Source of the DNA: Psoroptes ovis
Taxonomy: Eukaryota; Arthropoda; Arachnida; Sarcoptiformes; Psoroptidae
Length of the DNA: 64,000 bases
Direction: 5' to 3'
NCBI GenBank assembly: GCA_002943765.1
Contig: PQWQ01000017.1
Coordinates: 1-64,000 of the forward strand
Under the pieces are notes generated by a model. That model worked only from the letters and a program-made list of their open reading frames with translations, had not been told where the DNA came from and made no database searches. Positions 12,175-24,258 of the stretch are shown piece by piece; the first letter of the stretch is position 1, and each line of letters opens with the position of its first letter. Position numbers and translations under genes: made by a program.

Positions 12175-13883
12175 TAAATTGGTGTATGACATACATTTAT
12201 TTATTTACAATTTTCAATTCAATTGCGCTAAATTACACACTAAATACACAGATTAATAAAGAATATATGCACATAATAATAATCAAGGGCGTTGATGATT
12301 GATTAATATATGATAATTAATTATAATTTTGGCTTTGTTTTGTCGTTTGTTTGTTTGATTAATCGTCATTTATTTTGATGATGATGATGAGCAGGAATTT
12401 AAATATAAATACATATTCACATACACCGACACAGAATCAGTTAAATATCACCGATTTCTTCGATTTCACCGATTCCTAAGATGATTTCACTCGAATTTCT
12501 TGTTGAATTCCTTAAGATCGGTGATGCGTTCGATGGCGATGCATTATTCGTTGATGCATCATCCGATGATAGGCTTGGGCTTGGACGAGGCTAAGTCAGG
12601 CTTCGCTTGAGGCTTAGGGCTAAGCTTTTGCAAGGAATTCAATTGAGCTTAGGAGGTGTTGAGCTGAAGAAGTATTGAGCCTGTGGTGTTGGAGGATATC
12701 TGAGCTTGGTTGTCGGGTATATCTGATCAGATCGATTTGATCATACAGATATCCCTGGATTTAAAAGAGGATCAAAATGTTTAACTACAGTCGTGTTGTT
12801 TTGTATTTCTACGTTGAAGATTATAGTTAAAATGATTAATTTTGATTAATTAATTCAAACTGAATTAAACTGAATTAATTAATTGACCAAAAATAATAAT
12901 TAAAAGTCATTGATCATTTGATTAATCACAATGATTAATTCGATTAATTAATCACAATTAATTAATTCACATCCATTCATTTCAATAAATTTCGAATTGT
13001 TGTCGATTTATAATCATTGTTGATTCATTTTATAATCATTTGCATAAATCATTGTTGTTGATCAAGTCGTATTTTCAATTGTTTTTGATTATCATTTAAA
13101 ACAAATATTGAATAAATCAATGAATTGTGTATATCTAGATTATTAGATCAGTGTTGAATTGAATTGTTTTGTAAAAATATCCAAATGTTTTCAAATTTCA
13201 AATGAGTATTTTTGGACTGTATTTTGACATATTTCATTGTATTTACAAAAATCATCATCATTATTTTACAAAATCACCATAAACAACAGCCATAAACAAT
13301 CGACGACTACGACGATGACAAACAAATTGTTTTGTTTCGCTGTTTTCATCGTTTTGACGGATGAATCAAATTGTTTTGTTTGATTGCTGGATGAATTGAT
13401 GGTGGAAGAGAGAGAGAGAGAGATACATATGGATGGATGGATGGATGGCCGGGGGATGGAAGATTTGGAAGAGAGAAATTGATGAGGGGGGAATTGGACA
13501 CTGGTGGTGGGGGTGGTGGCGGATTTCACTGGGGTGGATGTGTACATACGCACGGATGACAATACAACGATGATGATGATGTCAACGATATTTTGACAAC
13601 AAAAAACGACTCAATGGATTAATGTTTTTTTTTGAAATTCTCTTCACTCATTGATGGTGGTGGTGGTGGTGACCATTATCCTGTTTGGTGTTGATCGTAG
13701 ATGGTGTATTGAGTTGTTTTAAGCTGCTTTGATGGATCTCTTTTGAGGTGATTCAACGATGGAGAAGATTATTGCGACGATTTAAAAGGTTTAAATAAAC
13801 AAAACAAAAAATAGAATGGTAAAAGGTAAACACAATTTACCCTGTTTTCACGGTTTTTTTGTTTTTGTTGTTGTTGATTAATA

Positions 13884-14003
13884 CAGGAATTAAAGTTTTA
13901 ATTCAGAGTTTTAAAATTGAATTTCATAGTATTTCAATGTAATTTGCGAGTGTAAAACTACGAAATTAAACTTTAAAACTATGAATTAAAACTTTAATCA
14001 TTG
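13884..14003. mobile_element. TA-flanked palindromic MITE (family 2), copy B
   Basis: A 120-bp element flanked by TA at 13882-13883 and 14004-14005. The left end begins CAGGAATTAAAGTTTTAATT and the right end in reverse complement begins CAATGATTAAAGTTTTAATT. Length and layout match the copy at 9083. It is internally palindromic with repeated words of the type AAAACTACGAA. Confidence 0.65.
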
Positions 14004-14539
14004 TAATAGTCAATGATTAAAGGGAAATGCGTCATCTGGTTGTTGTTGTTGCTGTTGTATGCGCTTTGAATGTAATTGAATATGAATTGACGCTAAAGCG
14101 TCGTTTGGACGGATAAATACGTTTTTCGGATTTGGATTTTTGAATTGTTTTGACGTAGTAGTACGTCGTTTGCTACGTTGTTTATTGTCGTAGCCGGCTT
14201 TTTTCGGCAAAAACAATTTCAACTATTTCGACAGCTCCAGCGTCAACAAGTGAAAATAGGGTAATATATTTGAATTTTGAAAATTTTAAAAACAAAAAAA
14301 AACAAAAAGCTAAATGTCTAAGATGATAATAATTAAAGTGAGATGATTTAAACACCTGCTGCAGCAGCAGCTGCTGAAAGCTACTGTTGTTGGTGTTGAT
14401 GCTAAAAATAGCAAAAAAGTAAAAACAATCCCAAAACAATGGCAGAACGATCATAATCATGTCTAATTATTCAATGATACCCATGGATAATCCATAATAA
14501 TAATAATTGATTGTCAATCATCATGATCTTAGGAAGCAG

Positions 14540-14542
<3 letters not shown>

Positions 14543-14588
<46 letters not shown>
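14543..14588. repeat. (AC)23 microsatellite
   Basis: An uninterrupted AC dinucleotide run in intergenic DNA, likely polymorphic. Confidence 0.95.
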
Positions 14589-14591
<3 letters not shown>

Positions 14592-14993
14592 CTTTTAATT
14601 AATTCATTTAAAAGGATAATTATAACGACTCTGAATTACTCATTATTATCCATTATTACTCATTTACTGTGTCATATATTACAAATTGTTCATTTTATTT
14701 TTGTAATTTAATGAATGATTATTAAATATTTATAAATGTTTAAACACTTTTAAGACATTAAGACATTAAAGACAAAGACATTCACAGATACAATTCAATT
14801 AATATGCGACAAAATGGTATCTTGAGACAGTTGTTGCAGTGGTTTCAGCCAAAAGTAGATGGATTTTAATTAATATTTACCAAAATTAATTAATTTAGTT
14901 TCCTCGTTGATCAAGTTAGCTTTGAGCAATTTCCAGGAATTGTCTTTGAATTGTTTTTGAATGATTGTGAATTTCCATCCAGTAATCCATGGT

Positions 14994-15641
14994 TTAATTA
15001 TGAATTTTGATTTGAAATTTAACACATGGTGGTTTTTCAACGTCGGTGGTGACCACTGATGGTATGCCAAGATTGAATAATGCACCACGTATTAGGCCAC
15101 AACTGAACGCCAGGTACTTGTTTTGGGAAATGGAATTGAACGATTGATTAGATTCGTTGGGGATAATTTGATTTGATTCGATTGAATTCAATCAAATCAA
15201 TTGAATAAAAACTAACCTTTCCAACATGTTCCAAATATTGCTGGGAATCGGTCATATTTAGTAGGAATCGAAATTGATTATCGATTAGGACATAGATTCC
15301 TTGATGATTTGTACGCAAGGTATCGGCTTGTTTCCCAAATATTGATGACCAAAATTCTTTACAAATAAATTTGATTATTTCCAACTCGTCTTTGAAACGA
15401 TTCCATTCACGTGTATATCTTTGTTGGTTGAAATGGATTCAATTCAAATCAGTTATTAATGAGGATAATGATCCATTAATCCATTAAACGCGACTTACTT
15501 TTCAATAAAACGAAATCCAACTTGATATCCGATCGATTCTTGACGGCTAACATCGTTCGGTTTGTCTTGACCATCGGTCATCGCATCGAATAATGCAACG
15601 ATTTCCATGTGAAGAAAATCTAATAATATATCATCGGCCAT
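14994..15641 (-). CDS. TRAPPC6B: TRAPPC6B, small Bet3-fold subunit of the TRAPP tethering complex
   Basis: Exons 15641-15499, 15418-15217 and 15116-14994 join in frame across 80-bp and 100-bp introns to give 155 residues, close to the usual 158. The start MADDILLDFLHMEIV aligns with the family start MADEALF; an in-frame Met at 15701 is ignored. Family blocks are present throughout: FRFIEKYTREWNRFKDELEI, FICKEFW, KQADTLRTNHQGIYVL, QYLEHVGKYLAFSCGLIRGA, LFNLGIPSVVT and CVKFQI. TRAPP activates Rab1 (and Rab11-type GTPases in TRAPPII) in ER-Golgi traffic. It is head to head with COQ8. Confidence 0.95.
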
Positions 15642-15860
15642 CGTTGAATTCACCAAAAATACAAGCTTTTCGAAGAGGTACAGGTCTTTGCAATTAATCA
15701 ATTGTTTTGCCCAAAAAACAATTCAACAGCAGATGTGTAAACAGCTGTTTTTCGACAAGAAATAGTCGCTCTGATCAGCTGAGAGGCTCTCAGATGATTT
15801 TTAATTTTTTTTAATGAAATCTGATGTAATCATTTCTTGATTATCTTCAATTGAAACACC
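15642..15860. promoter_or_regulatory. 219-bp shared divergent promoter of TRAPPC6B and COQ8
   Basis: The two start codons point away from each other with only 219 bp between them, so both promoters and 5' leaders must lie here. No TATA box is obvious. Palindromic CAGCTG words occur (for example near 15741 and 15777). Confidence 0.55.
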
Positions 15861-17913
15861 ATGTCTAGCCCTAATTATCGTATATTGATGCATTTTCTGA
15901 CCACACTCAATGATTCCATTCAAGTTGTCGCCGGTTTACGTGGTCATAATCCTCAACTTTTGAATCGAATTGGTAAAACTTTATTTGAACAAAACCAGAA
16001 TAATTTTAAATTGAATCAAAATGATACCAAACAATTGATGGATTTGATTCAGAAGGTTTGAATTTTGAATGGTCGAGTTAATTCCAATTTAAACTAATTC
16101 ATTGATCACCTTTCAGGCGAATCCTACAATGCTCGCTCAAGATGCAGCACTTGTTGCCGAAGGTCTTCGCCAATATACTGAATATGTTGTAAAACATTCA
16201 TCGGCTAATCTTCAGATTCCATTGTTGAGACCATTGACAAACAATTTACCGAATCGTAGTGATCGTAATCAAATGATGCAATCTGATTTAAAAATACAAT
16301 CTTTCAAACCTTTAGAGGCATATCAACGAATTGAAATGCCGAATCAACAGCAACAATCGAATCTTCCACATGCCAAACCAGTGATAAGTCCACCAAAGAT
16401 TACTCAAAGTGTCAAACCTAAAAATAATAAATCTGACACCAATTCAAAGGTAATGAAACCCCGAAAAAGCCTCAATGAATCAAACATGATGAAATTATCG
16501 GAAAAATCACGTGAACGTAAAGTACCAGCAAATCGTTTATCCAGAGTATTATCATTCGGTTCATTAGCATTATCAATGGGTATGGGTGCTGTTGGTGAAT
16601 TTGCTAAAAGATCAGTATCAGGTGATGATAATGATAGCTCGAAAACATTATTATCCACAAATTTATTCTTAACCAAAAGTAATGCTGAAAAAATTGTCGA
16701 CACCCTTTGTCAAGTAAGAGGTGCTGCATTAAAATTAGGACAAATGCTTAGTATACAAGATAATGACCTGCTAGGGCCTGAAATACAATCAATATTTGAA
16801 CGTGTGCGACAATCAGCTGATTATATGCCTGAAAAACAGCTGAAATCAATGTTGATCAGTGAATTGGGCAATGATTGGCGATCATTGTTCGTAGATTTTG
16901 AAATGAAACCATTTGCAGCCGCTAGTATTGGACAAGTACATTTGGGGAAAATAACCACTGATGATAATCAAGGTGAACAAAAGGTTGCAATCAAAGTACA
17001 ATATCCAGGCGTTGCCGAAAGTATTGAAAGTGACATTAAAAACGTACTGACCATCATAAAATATGCCAACATATTCCCTGAAGGGTTGTTTTTGGATCAT
17101 GTAATGAATTATGCAAAAATGGAATTATCATGGGAAGTTGATTATCGGCGTGAAGCTGAATGTCAAGTGAAATATGGTGAATTAATCGAAAAATTTAATG
17201 AGCCTGGTGATAATTTTTATGTACCAAAAGTTTATCGAAAATTATCGACGAAAAAAATCCTAACAACCGAGCTGATCCATGGTATACCGATTGATAAATT
17301 GGATCAGTACATTGAAACATCTGATCCAAAGGTTAAAAATTCTGTTTGTGAACGTATATTGAAATTATTTTTCTACGAACTGCTATTGTTTAATTATATG
17401 CAAACCGATCCAAATTGGTCAAATTTTTTCTACAATCATCAAAATGATCAATTATCATTGATTGATTTTGGAAATTGTCGTACATTTTCACAGCATTTCA
17501 TTCGAAATTATATTGAAATTATTAACGCTGCCATTGATAATGATCGTCAAGAAATTTTGAATAAATCAATGGAAATCGGTTTCCTAACCGGTTATGAACA
17601 AGATATTTTTAAAAATACACATACCGATTCAGTGTTGATACTTGGTGAAGCGCTGCGTTTCGATGGTGAATTTGATTTTGGTAATCAATCCATAATTAAA
17701 CGGATACAAAATCAGCTACCAATTATGCTCAAATATCGGCTAAAACCACCACCAGAAGAAATTTATTCATTACATCGTAAATTATCAGGGTTATTTTTAC
17801 TTTGTTGTAAGCTTGATGCAAAAATTAATTGTCGCCATATTTATGACAGCGTTCTAAGACGTATGTATGAATTGAATGAGCAGCAGCAACAACAGCAACA
17901 AGAACATGAGTAG
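15861..17913 (+). CDS. COQ8: COQ8/ADCK3, atypical kinase-like ATPase of mitochondrial coenzyme Q synthesis
   Basis: Exon 1 is 15861-16055 and exon 2 is 16117-17913; the 61-bp intron is removed cleanly and the product is 663 residues. Diagnostic UbiB-family marks: the KxGQ motif (AALKLGQMLSIQD, about residue 272), an alanine-rich loop replacing the glycine-rich loop (FAAASIGQVHLG, about 332), the ATP lysine in VAIKVQYPG, then MQTDPNWSNFFY (about 496) and LIDFGNCR (about 514). COQ8 supports the CoQ biosynthetic complex on the matrix face of the inner membrane. A Ser/Lys/Asn-rich region precedes the KxGQ extension, and the tail ends in a short polyQ. Vertebrate COQ8A and COQ8B are paralogues; this is presumably the single ancestral type. 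Confidence 0.95.
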
Positions 17914-17950
17914 ATTCAATGATCATATTCAATGATTGTATTTTGTTGAT

Positions 17951-17972
17951 TTTATTTATTTTTGAAATTAAA
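17951..17972. promoter_or_regulatory. Back-to-back poly(A) signals of COQ8 and ARMT1
   Basis: COQ8 and ARMT1 end tail to tail with 97 bp between stop codons. On the plus strand ATTAAA lies at 17967-17972. On the minus strand AATAAA copies lie at 17951-17960, beyond the COQ8 signal when read from ARMT1. The two 3' untranslated regions therefore probably overlap. Confidence 0.55.
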
Positions 17973-18010
17973 AACCTTTGAAATAACAACACACTCAGAG
18001 GTCATATAGT

Positions 18011-19601
18011 TCAAAATTTCCAAAAATTAATTACAGCAAATTCACCAATTTCCATCCAATCATCATTGAAACCATTGATTTTTTGATCAATTTGTTTCAG
18101 CGTTTCTTCATCTTCGATATCGACAACAACATCAGCTTTAATTGTACGTAATGAACAAATTGCAGGTGATTTTGGTCGAAATTGCCGAAGTGCATCACCG
18201 AATTTCGTTCGTAATGGCCAACGTAAATCACCGACCAGCTTACGATAATTAAGGTCACCTTTGAATAATAATAAATCGGATTGATTTGAAAATGTTTCGA
18301 ATAGTTCGGGTGCTTTTTGTGGCATTCGTGAATAATCATCGGCTAATGTCCAGAATTTATTTTCCACAATTTTCCAATGTTGATTTGCGAGATTTTCGGT
18401 GAAAATTTGACCAATTTTCCGTAAATTTTCATCTAAATTTGGTTCATTTCGAAGAAAATTCAATAACCAATCGATATCGGCCACCAGCGTATCCGATACA
18501 AACCATGGTATACATTTTACATGTAAATATATTTGAAAATGTTCATTTGGCAGTAAATCAAGGTGATTCATAGCGACAAGCCAACAAAGATCAGTGAACA
18601 GCTCGTAGCCAGCATTATCAAGTATTACATCGATACGTTTCTTGCTTTGATCATTCGAAACGTTTACGGACAATTGCCGAACATATGACCAGAATCGATT
18701 CAAATCATTTCGAATGATTTTCTTTTCAAATTTCGAAAATTTTTCCATGATATTACTTTGATCACCAATATCACCATTATCATTAGCTCTATTTTCACCA
18801 GTTTCAACAAGTTGCCGACCATCATTTTGACTAATTTCAGTTGCGGTATCACCACACGATAGTGAAAGATCAAATTTATTACCCCATAATGAATTCATAG
18901 TGAAATATTTGAAAAATAATTCTTGATCAACATGATTATCATGATCTTCATTGATCAATGACAACAATTGTCGAGCTAAATTCGTAGCCGAATTCAGACA
19001 CAGCTGAAATGAATCACATTTTATCGCTGCGAATGGATCAAATTTTTGAAAATATTTTGATTCGATAAATATTTCATATATCACACGATATATATAACAT
19101 TCACTGAGAAGCCATGACGTCTCGAAATATGTTATCGTTTCATCTTCGTTTTTATTTAATCTTTGCTGCTCGTATCGTATTGATTCATTCCAATCATCGA
19201 TATCGGCTAATATCGATAATGATCGTGATGATTTTTCGAGCGGATTGATTGCTTTATTAGTGACTAATTCATATTTGATTTTAGCCAATTTTTCAATCAA
19301 CAATTTAATCTCTTCGCTAGCTTCCGATTTCCGATGTTCTTCCGATTGATCAACAAGATTTAATTGTTGCTGAATCAAATGTTCACGACGGCGACATAAT
19401 AAATCAATGATTTTCGTTATGATCACCGGTAAACGATATGTTAGCGTTTTGAATGCAAATGAACTATTTAAAAAATATAAATTTTCATGATTTAAAATCA
19501 TGATTAGTTCAATCAAATGTAAACAAATCAATGGCTACTCACTTTTTGTATTTGGCCGATAATGGTTCAGGTATGGTGATGGCTGACGACGATGATGACA
19601 T
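18011..19601 (-). CDS. ARMT1: ARMT1-type (DUF89) damage-control phosphatase
   Basis: Exon 1 (19601-19543) encodes MSSSSSAITIPEPLSAKYK and joins across a 79-bp intron to exon 2 (19463-18011), giving 503 residues against about 440 in vertebrates. Family marks are DVILDNAGYELFTDLCWL (about residue 300; the Asp and Asn bind the metal) and LLLFKGDLNYRKLVGD, with the N-terminal LPVIITKIIDLL helix. ARMT1 (C6orf211) belongs to the metal-dependent DUF89 phosphatases that act on sugar phosphates; protein-glutamate methyltransferase activity has also been claimed for it. A long acidic, Asn-rich insert sits near the middle. The first ATG in the long reading (19531) lies inside the intron and is not used. 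Confidence 0.9.
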
Positions 19602-19851
19602 TGTTGATCATTGAAATTTATGATGATTTCACAAGAATTATGCTCGATGACAATGTCAATCTCAAAGACTTTTTTCCATTGTTTTTTAATTAAATATATT
19701 TCAAAAATCAAAAATTAATCCGACAGAAAAGAGAATTAATCAATCAGCTGATTTGTAAGAAGATTAATTGAACAAAAAACCAGTTTATACTTTGAAAATA
19801 TTTGCAATGTATTTATATTTACAATCTCAGAAAAATAAACCAATTTATTAA

Positions 19852-19998
19852 CCCTTAAAACTCGAGCGGTGAGCATCACTCACCATAAGATGTAATGCAG
19901 CAACTCGATAGGCGCCTCTCAGTCACCATTTTACATGAGTGTGAAAAATTGTAGAGCTGCTGGCTGGCTTGAGCTGTAAATGCTTCGAGTGCTAAGGG
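19852..19998. mobile_element. piggyBac-like MITE with TTAA target duplication
   Basis: A 147-bp element bounded by TTAA at 19848-19851 and 19999-20002. The left end reads CCCTTAAAACTCGAGC; the right end in reverse complement reads CCCTTAGCACTCGAAGC. TTAA duplication plus CCC-starting ends is the piggyBac signature. It has no coding capacity and is more G+C rich than its surroundings. The rest of the 19602-20027 gap (ARMT1 promoter side and SLU7 3' flank) shows no gene. The left TTAA overlaps a minus-strand AATAAA at 19844-19849 that could serve SLU7. Confidence 0.75.
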
Positions 19999-20027
19999 TT
20001 AATCATCATTTTTAATTGATTAATCAA

Positions 20028-21798
20028 TTACAGCTTCTTTTTACGCTTTTCTTTACTCATAAATGCTGCCATTGGATCTTCATCTCTTGGTCGAACGATT
20101 TGATATGCTTCAATTTCTTCGGCCGTCAACTTTTGGTCATAATAATCGCCAGAATGGTAAGAACGTTGACGTTCATCGATGCTCAATGATTTTTGAGCCT
20201 TTTTCAATGATTCTTGTTCTTTGGCCAATGCTTTCTTTAATTTTTCAGGGTCAATTTCAGCCGTATTACCACCATCATTATGATCATCATCAGCTTTGCT
20301 GTTCGATGATTTTCCACGATTTTTCTCTTGATGCATTTCCAGTAATGATTTTTGGCGATGACCATCATTTGTATCTGCTTCGATGTTTGATTCACTCATC
20401 TGTTCTTTGAAATTTTCACCATCAATCCTTTCGGCCAATAGCCCAGTGCAATATGAATTTTTGATAAATGAATGGCAACATTTATATCCCCATCGGCCAT
20501 CATGCCAATATGAACCGAATACGGTCGTATGACGATTAATGAATTCATCTTCTTTATACACCGAACGTATTGGTGGCCGACGCTGGCCTTTAATTATTTG
20601 ATTATTACGTGAATATTCAACATAATCTTCGGTTTGTGAAAATATCAATTCTTTTGGTGGTGCTTCCAAATATTCACGACCACCATATTTATTCAATATG
20701 GTTTCTTTAATCGATTCTTTAATATCTTCTTTTTTCGAATCTAATTCCCGATGAATTATTTCAGCTTTTGTTGGTTCAGCTTGCAAATGAATATCGACAC
20801 CTTTTTCGGCCATTTCCCATGAAAATAATTGTGCTTGTGATACTTTTTGTGTTTCACCCATATAACGGATGAAATTATCACCAGCATATTGTAATTCTTC
20901 TGGTGTTTTCCCGGTGTGTTTATATGGATTATCACGCATTGATCGTGTTTTAGGATCATAATAAGCAGAATCAAGATCTAAATTACGAAGATATTTGGCC
21001 GTATCTTCACGAATACGTAAATTACGTACAGTAATACGTTGTTTACTATCAACTTTGGTTCCAGGCATATCAATATGATCAGCATATTTTTCATCTTCAT
21101 CCGAATCGGATGCATCTGAATTACCTTCATTATTCAAAAGATCTTGTTTTAATTTTTCTTCTTTAAGAATTTGTTTAGCTTCTTCAACTTTACGATGTTC
21201 TTCAATCACTGATCGATACATAATTGGATCATATCCATTCCATCGATCACGTTTTCCATCATAATCATATTTAAGTGATTTTAACAGCACTTCATCTGGT
21301 GCAATATTTTCACCAGTATATTTAGCTCCGATTTTTCTCGGTCTTTCCAAACAATCTTTTTTCTTGTGGGTCATAGCACCACAATTTTCACATGCACCTT
21401 TACGAAATTTGGTTGCCGTACTACCTTTGAGACCACGTACATAATTTTGATGTAATGTGGCAACATCTTTGTTTTTATTATCCAATACTTTTTGATGTTT
21501 CAATGTTGGACCACTTGCATTATAATACCATGGTGTTGTACTTATATACTGTGGTATATGTGGATTGATATCTCTGTAAAATTGAAAATCATTATAAATC
21601 GATTAATCGTATTCAAATAAAAACCAAAAAAAATGTCACTTACTTTCCCTCTTCATCGACTTCAGCTGGTGCTTGTCCTATCTTTCTAGCTTCTTCCAGC
21701 TCTTTAGCCTTTTTCCAATCTTCACGCGAACGTTTTTTCGGTTCATCATTGTCGGAACTTTTTATTATTTCCGATACTGGTTTTGATGATATATTCAT
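20028..21798 (-). CDS. SLU7: SLU7, second-step pre-mRNA splicing factor
   Basis: Exon 1 (21798-21644) and exon 2 (21573-20028) join across a 70-bp intron to give 566 residues, near the usual 586. The N-terminus carries KKRSREDWKKAKELEEARK, followed by PWYYNASGPTLKHQ. The CCHC zinc knuckle CENCGAMTHKKKDC lies at about residues 112-126. Conserved Slu7 text follows: YDGKRDRWNGYDP, LRIREDTAKYLRNLDLDSAY, SWEMAEKG and FGSYWHDGRWGYKC. It ends in a basic KEKRKKKL. Slu7 docks the 3' splice site in the second catalytic step. It is tandem with PRC1 and ARMT1 on the same strand. Confidence 0.96.
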
Positions 21799-22105
21799 TG
21801 TCGATTGTAATCGTTAATCAAAGTTGCCAAAAATAAAAAAAATATAACAAAATGCAATCAAAACAATGGCTATTAGCACTCAAATAGTCAATATAGGTGA
21901 AAATAGGCAAAATTTTTGAAATTTTTCAAATAATAAACAATTTAATATTGTGATTTGACTGATTAATTAATAATAAATGGATATCGGAAATTTCGTTTGA
22001 AAAATAAGAAAAAAAGTGAGATTTACAAAATGAATAAAGATGTAAAGATTAAAGATTAATATTCAAATATAAAAAAATGATCATCATCAATCATTATTGT
22101 CATAA
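21799..22105. other. Short intergenic gap: SLU7 5' side and PRC1 3' flank
   Basis: 307 bp of A+T-rich DNA. I see no gene and no clear promoter element. Confidence 0.4.
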
Positions 22106-24258
22106 TCATGGTAAAAATGGTCTACGATATTGTATTGTTTTAACATTTTGTATACAAGACGATTTCGATGATGATGATGGATTATTATTATTATTATTAC
22201 TATTCACGTCTAAATTTATCATCGGTAAACGATTAGTAGCGAAATCTACGGATTTTGATCGGCGTCGACCACCAATATGATTATTACGATGATGGTTACG
22301 TGGTGGTTTATTGACGATTCCGTTTCGTTTCATTGGTGAATAATCAAGATCCAAATGTGGAATCATTGGAATATGATTATAATATTCATCATTTCTGGCC
22401 ATTGTTGATCGTAATTTTATTCCATTCTAAATGAATTTTTCAATTAACGAAAAAAATTAACAAATATTTAAGATTATAGGTGTGACCAACGTTACCTGAA
22501 ATAATTTTTCTGGTTCATCAATCACCATTTTGTTAATATCATCATTAAGATTACGTTTAGCAATCTTTCGTGGCAGTGGTTGATGAATATCGGAACCTGA
22601 AGAATTTTCTGAAGGGTCTTTGCTCATCATCATCATCGCTAATCTTGTTGGTTTTTGATCTGATTTCGTATCCGAATCCGTTATTGATCGAATATTTCGT
22701 TTGGTAGCCGATGATGTTTGATGAGTTTTAGATGGTTGTTTAATTGATGCTGATGTTGTCGTGATTGTCGGCCCAACATTATTATTCACAATCAATTTAC
22801 AATCTTTTAATTGTTGTCGATTTCGTTCAAAATATTCACCAATATTCATACCATATGAAGCGAAATAAATTTCTTTTTCATTTTCAATCATATCAATCAA
22901 TAATCGGATTTCTTTTTCCAGTTTTGGTAATTTTTTCGAATATAATTTACGATCTCGTTCCATTTGTAGCAGTGCACCACCACGATTATTAAAACGATTT
23001 GGATCGGTTGATTTTCGTTCCAATTCAATCAATTTTTCTGATGTTTCTTCGAAATCAATCAATTTCATGAATACTTCTTCATAGCTTTCATAATAATTTT
23101 TTAATCGTTCATATTCTTTTTCCAATTCATCAAGTAATTCTTCAGTAAAATCTTCTGAATTCATTAGATAATTATCAATATTTGATGCATGACATTTGCT
23201 GGCTAAACATTCCATTTCTGTTCGTATATTTTGGATTATTTTTTTCATACAACTTTTTTTCATTATTTCAAGTTCATTAATTTGATTTTCTAATAATAAT
23301 TGTTGTGCTGTCAATGATGGACATTGTTGTAATTTCAGTTGAAAATTTTTACGTTCATCAACATCAATATCTAAACGATTATACAGTTGATCGAGAATTT
23401 CTTGTTTCTTCACAATTTGTAGCTGTATTGTTTCATTTAAATTTGACAACTTATTCAAGAATGCGGTCAATTTATTTAAAAATAAATTTGAATAAATTAT
23501 TTCATCTTTCCCACGGGTAATCAACAATTTTTCATCATCATTTTGTGGTTGATATTCAAGTCGATCAATGAATTCATCGATTGTCATTCGATATGATTCA
23601 TAAATTTGTTTACGTTCTGATAATAATTTTTCTTGACCATTCAATATCGATGCTAAACTAGCCAATTCTTTTTCATTTGGAATATCCGTAATGAATTGTG
23701 TCGGTTGATAGCTAATACCAAGTAATCGACTAATATTTTTCAATTGATTTTCAAGCCGTTCCAATTTCATCATTCGTTCTTGTTTGATCACCATCAGTTC
23801 ATTGAATTTTCGTTGTAAAATTTGATTTTGCATAATCAATGTTTTCGTTTCACCGCATTCCAGCAGTTGAAATGATTCCAATGATAAATCATTTAATATT
23901 TTATTTATTTCTTGTAGCTTATAATCACGATATTTCAATCCATCATCACGAAATTTTTGATTTTTTAACAATATTTCATTGATAACATTTAAAATTTTTT
24001 GTTCAATTTCATCTGATTGTTGTTCACGATGTTCATATGGTAGCCCTACAAATCTCCATATATCATCAATTTCATTTAATTTATCTTTTAATTTTTTAGA
24101 TATACGATCACTGAGGTATTCAGAGAATCTGTTTTTGAATTCAATTCAATTAATTAATCAAAATTTTTTGATTAAATTCATCCGACTTACGTATTGGAAA
24201 ATGATAAATTCATTGAAACATCATTTTGATCATAACTTAACCAATCAATATCGGCCAT
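22106..24258 (-). CDS. PRC1: PRC1/Ase1/MAP65-family antiparallel-microtubule crosslinker
   Basis: Exons 24258-24191, 24128-22496 and 22426-22106 join across 62-bp and 69-bp introns to give about 673 residues. It starts MADIDWLSYDQND. Most of the protein is predicted coiled coil, as expected for the rod and spectrin-like region. The family signature in the microtubule-binding domain is clear: TDPNRFNNRGGALLQMERDR at about residues 395-412, followed by LPKLEKEI. The C-terminal third is basic, Ser/Asn rich and disordered. PRC1 (Drosophila Fascetto) bundles antiparallel microtubules at the anaphase midzone and recruits kinesin-4 and the cytokinesis machinery. It is head to head with an Aurora kinase gene. 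Confidence 0.92.

Larger units (their letters stand above)
10713..14993. other. 4.3-kb intergenic region between TMEM63 and TRAPPC6B
   Basis: No gene can be supported. Contents: the TMEM63 5' side, a hydrophobic minus-strand ORF at 10950-11162 that I could not tie to any family, MITEs at 12093 and 13884, a G+C-richer patch at about 12560-12770 with repeated GGCTT/AGCTT words, a GA and GGAT simple repeat at about 13400-13450, a CAG-rich spot near 14360, and a CA repeat at 14543. ORFs at 13266-13562 and 14010-14460 look like low-complexity chance readings. Confidence 0.5.

Noticed and set aside
10303..12196. Two similar minus-strand peptides (SSCRLYRRK...LENWQ) at 10303-10488 and 12008-12196 that look like paralogous genes
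   Set aside because: They are translations of the two mariner-like MITE copies; similarity follows from the element, with no start, splice or context support.
13266..13562. 98-residue minus-strand ORF rich in Ser/Thr/Pro
   Set aside because: It reads through GA, GGAT and GGT simple repeats; no family match.
14010..14460. Minus-strand ORFs of 70 and 92 residues
   Set aside because: Low complexity, no splice partners, and the first begins at the edge of a MITE. A real small gene cannot be excluded.
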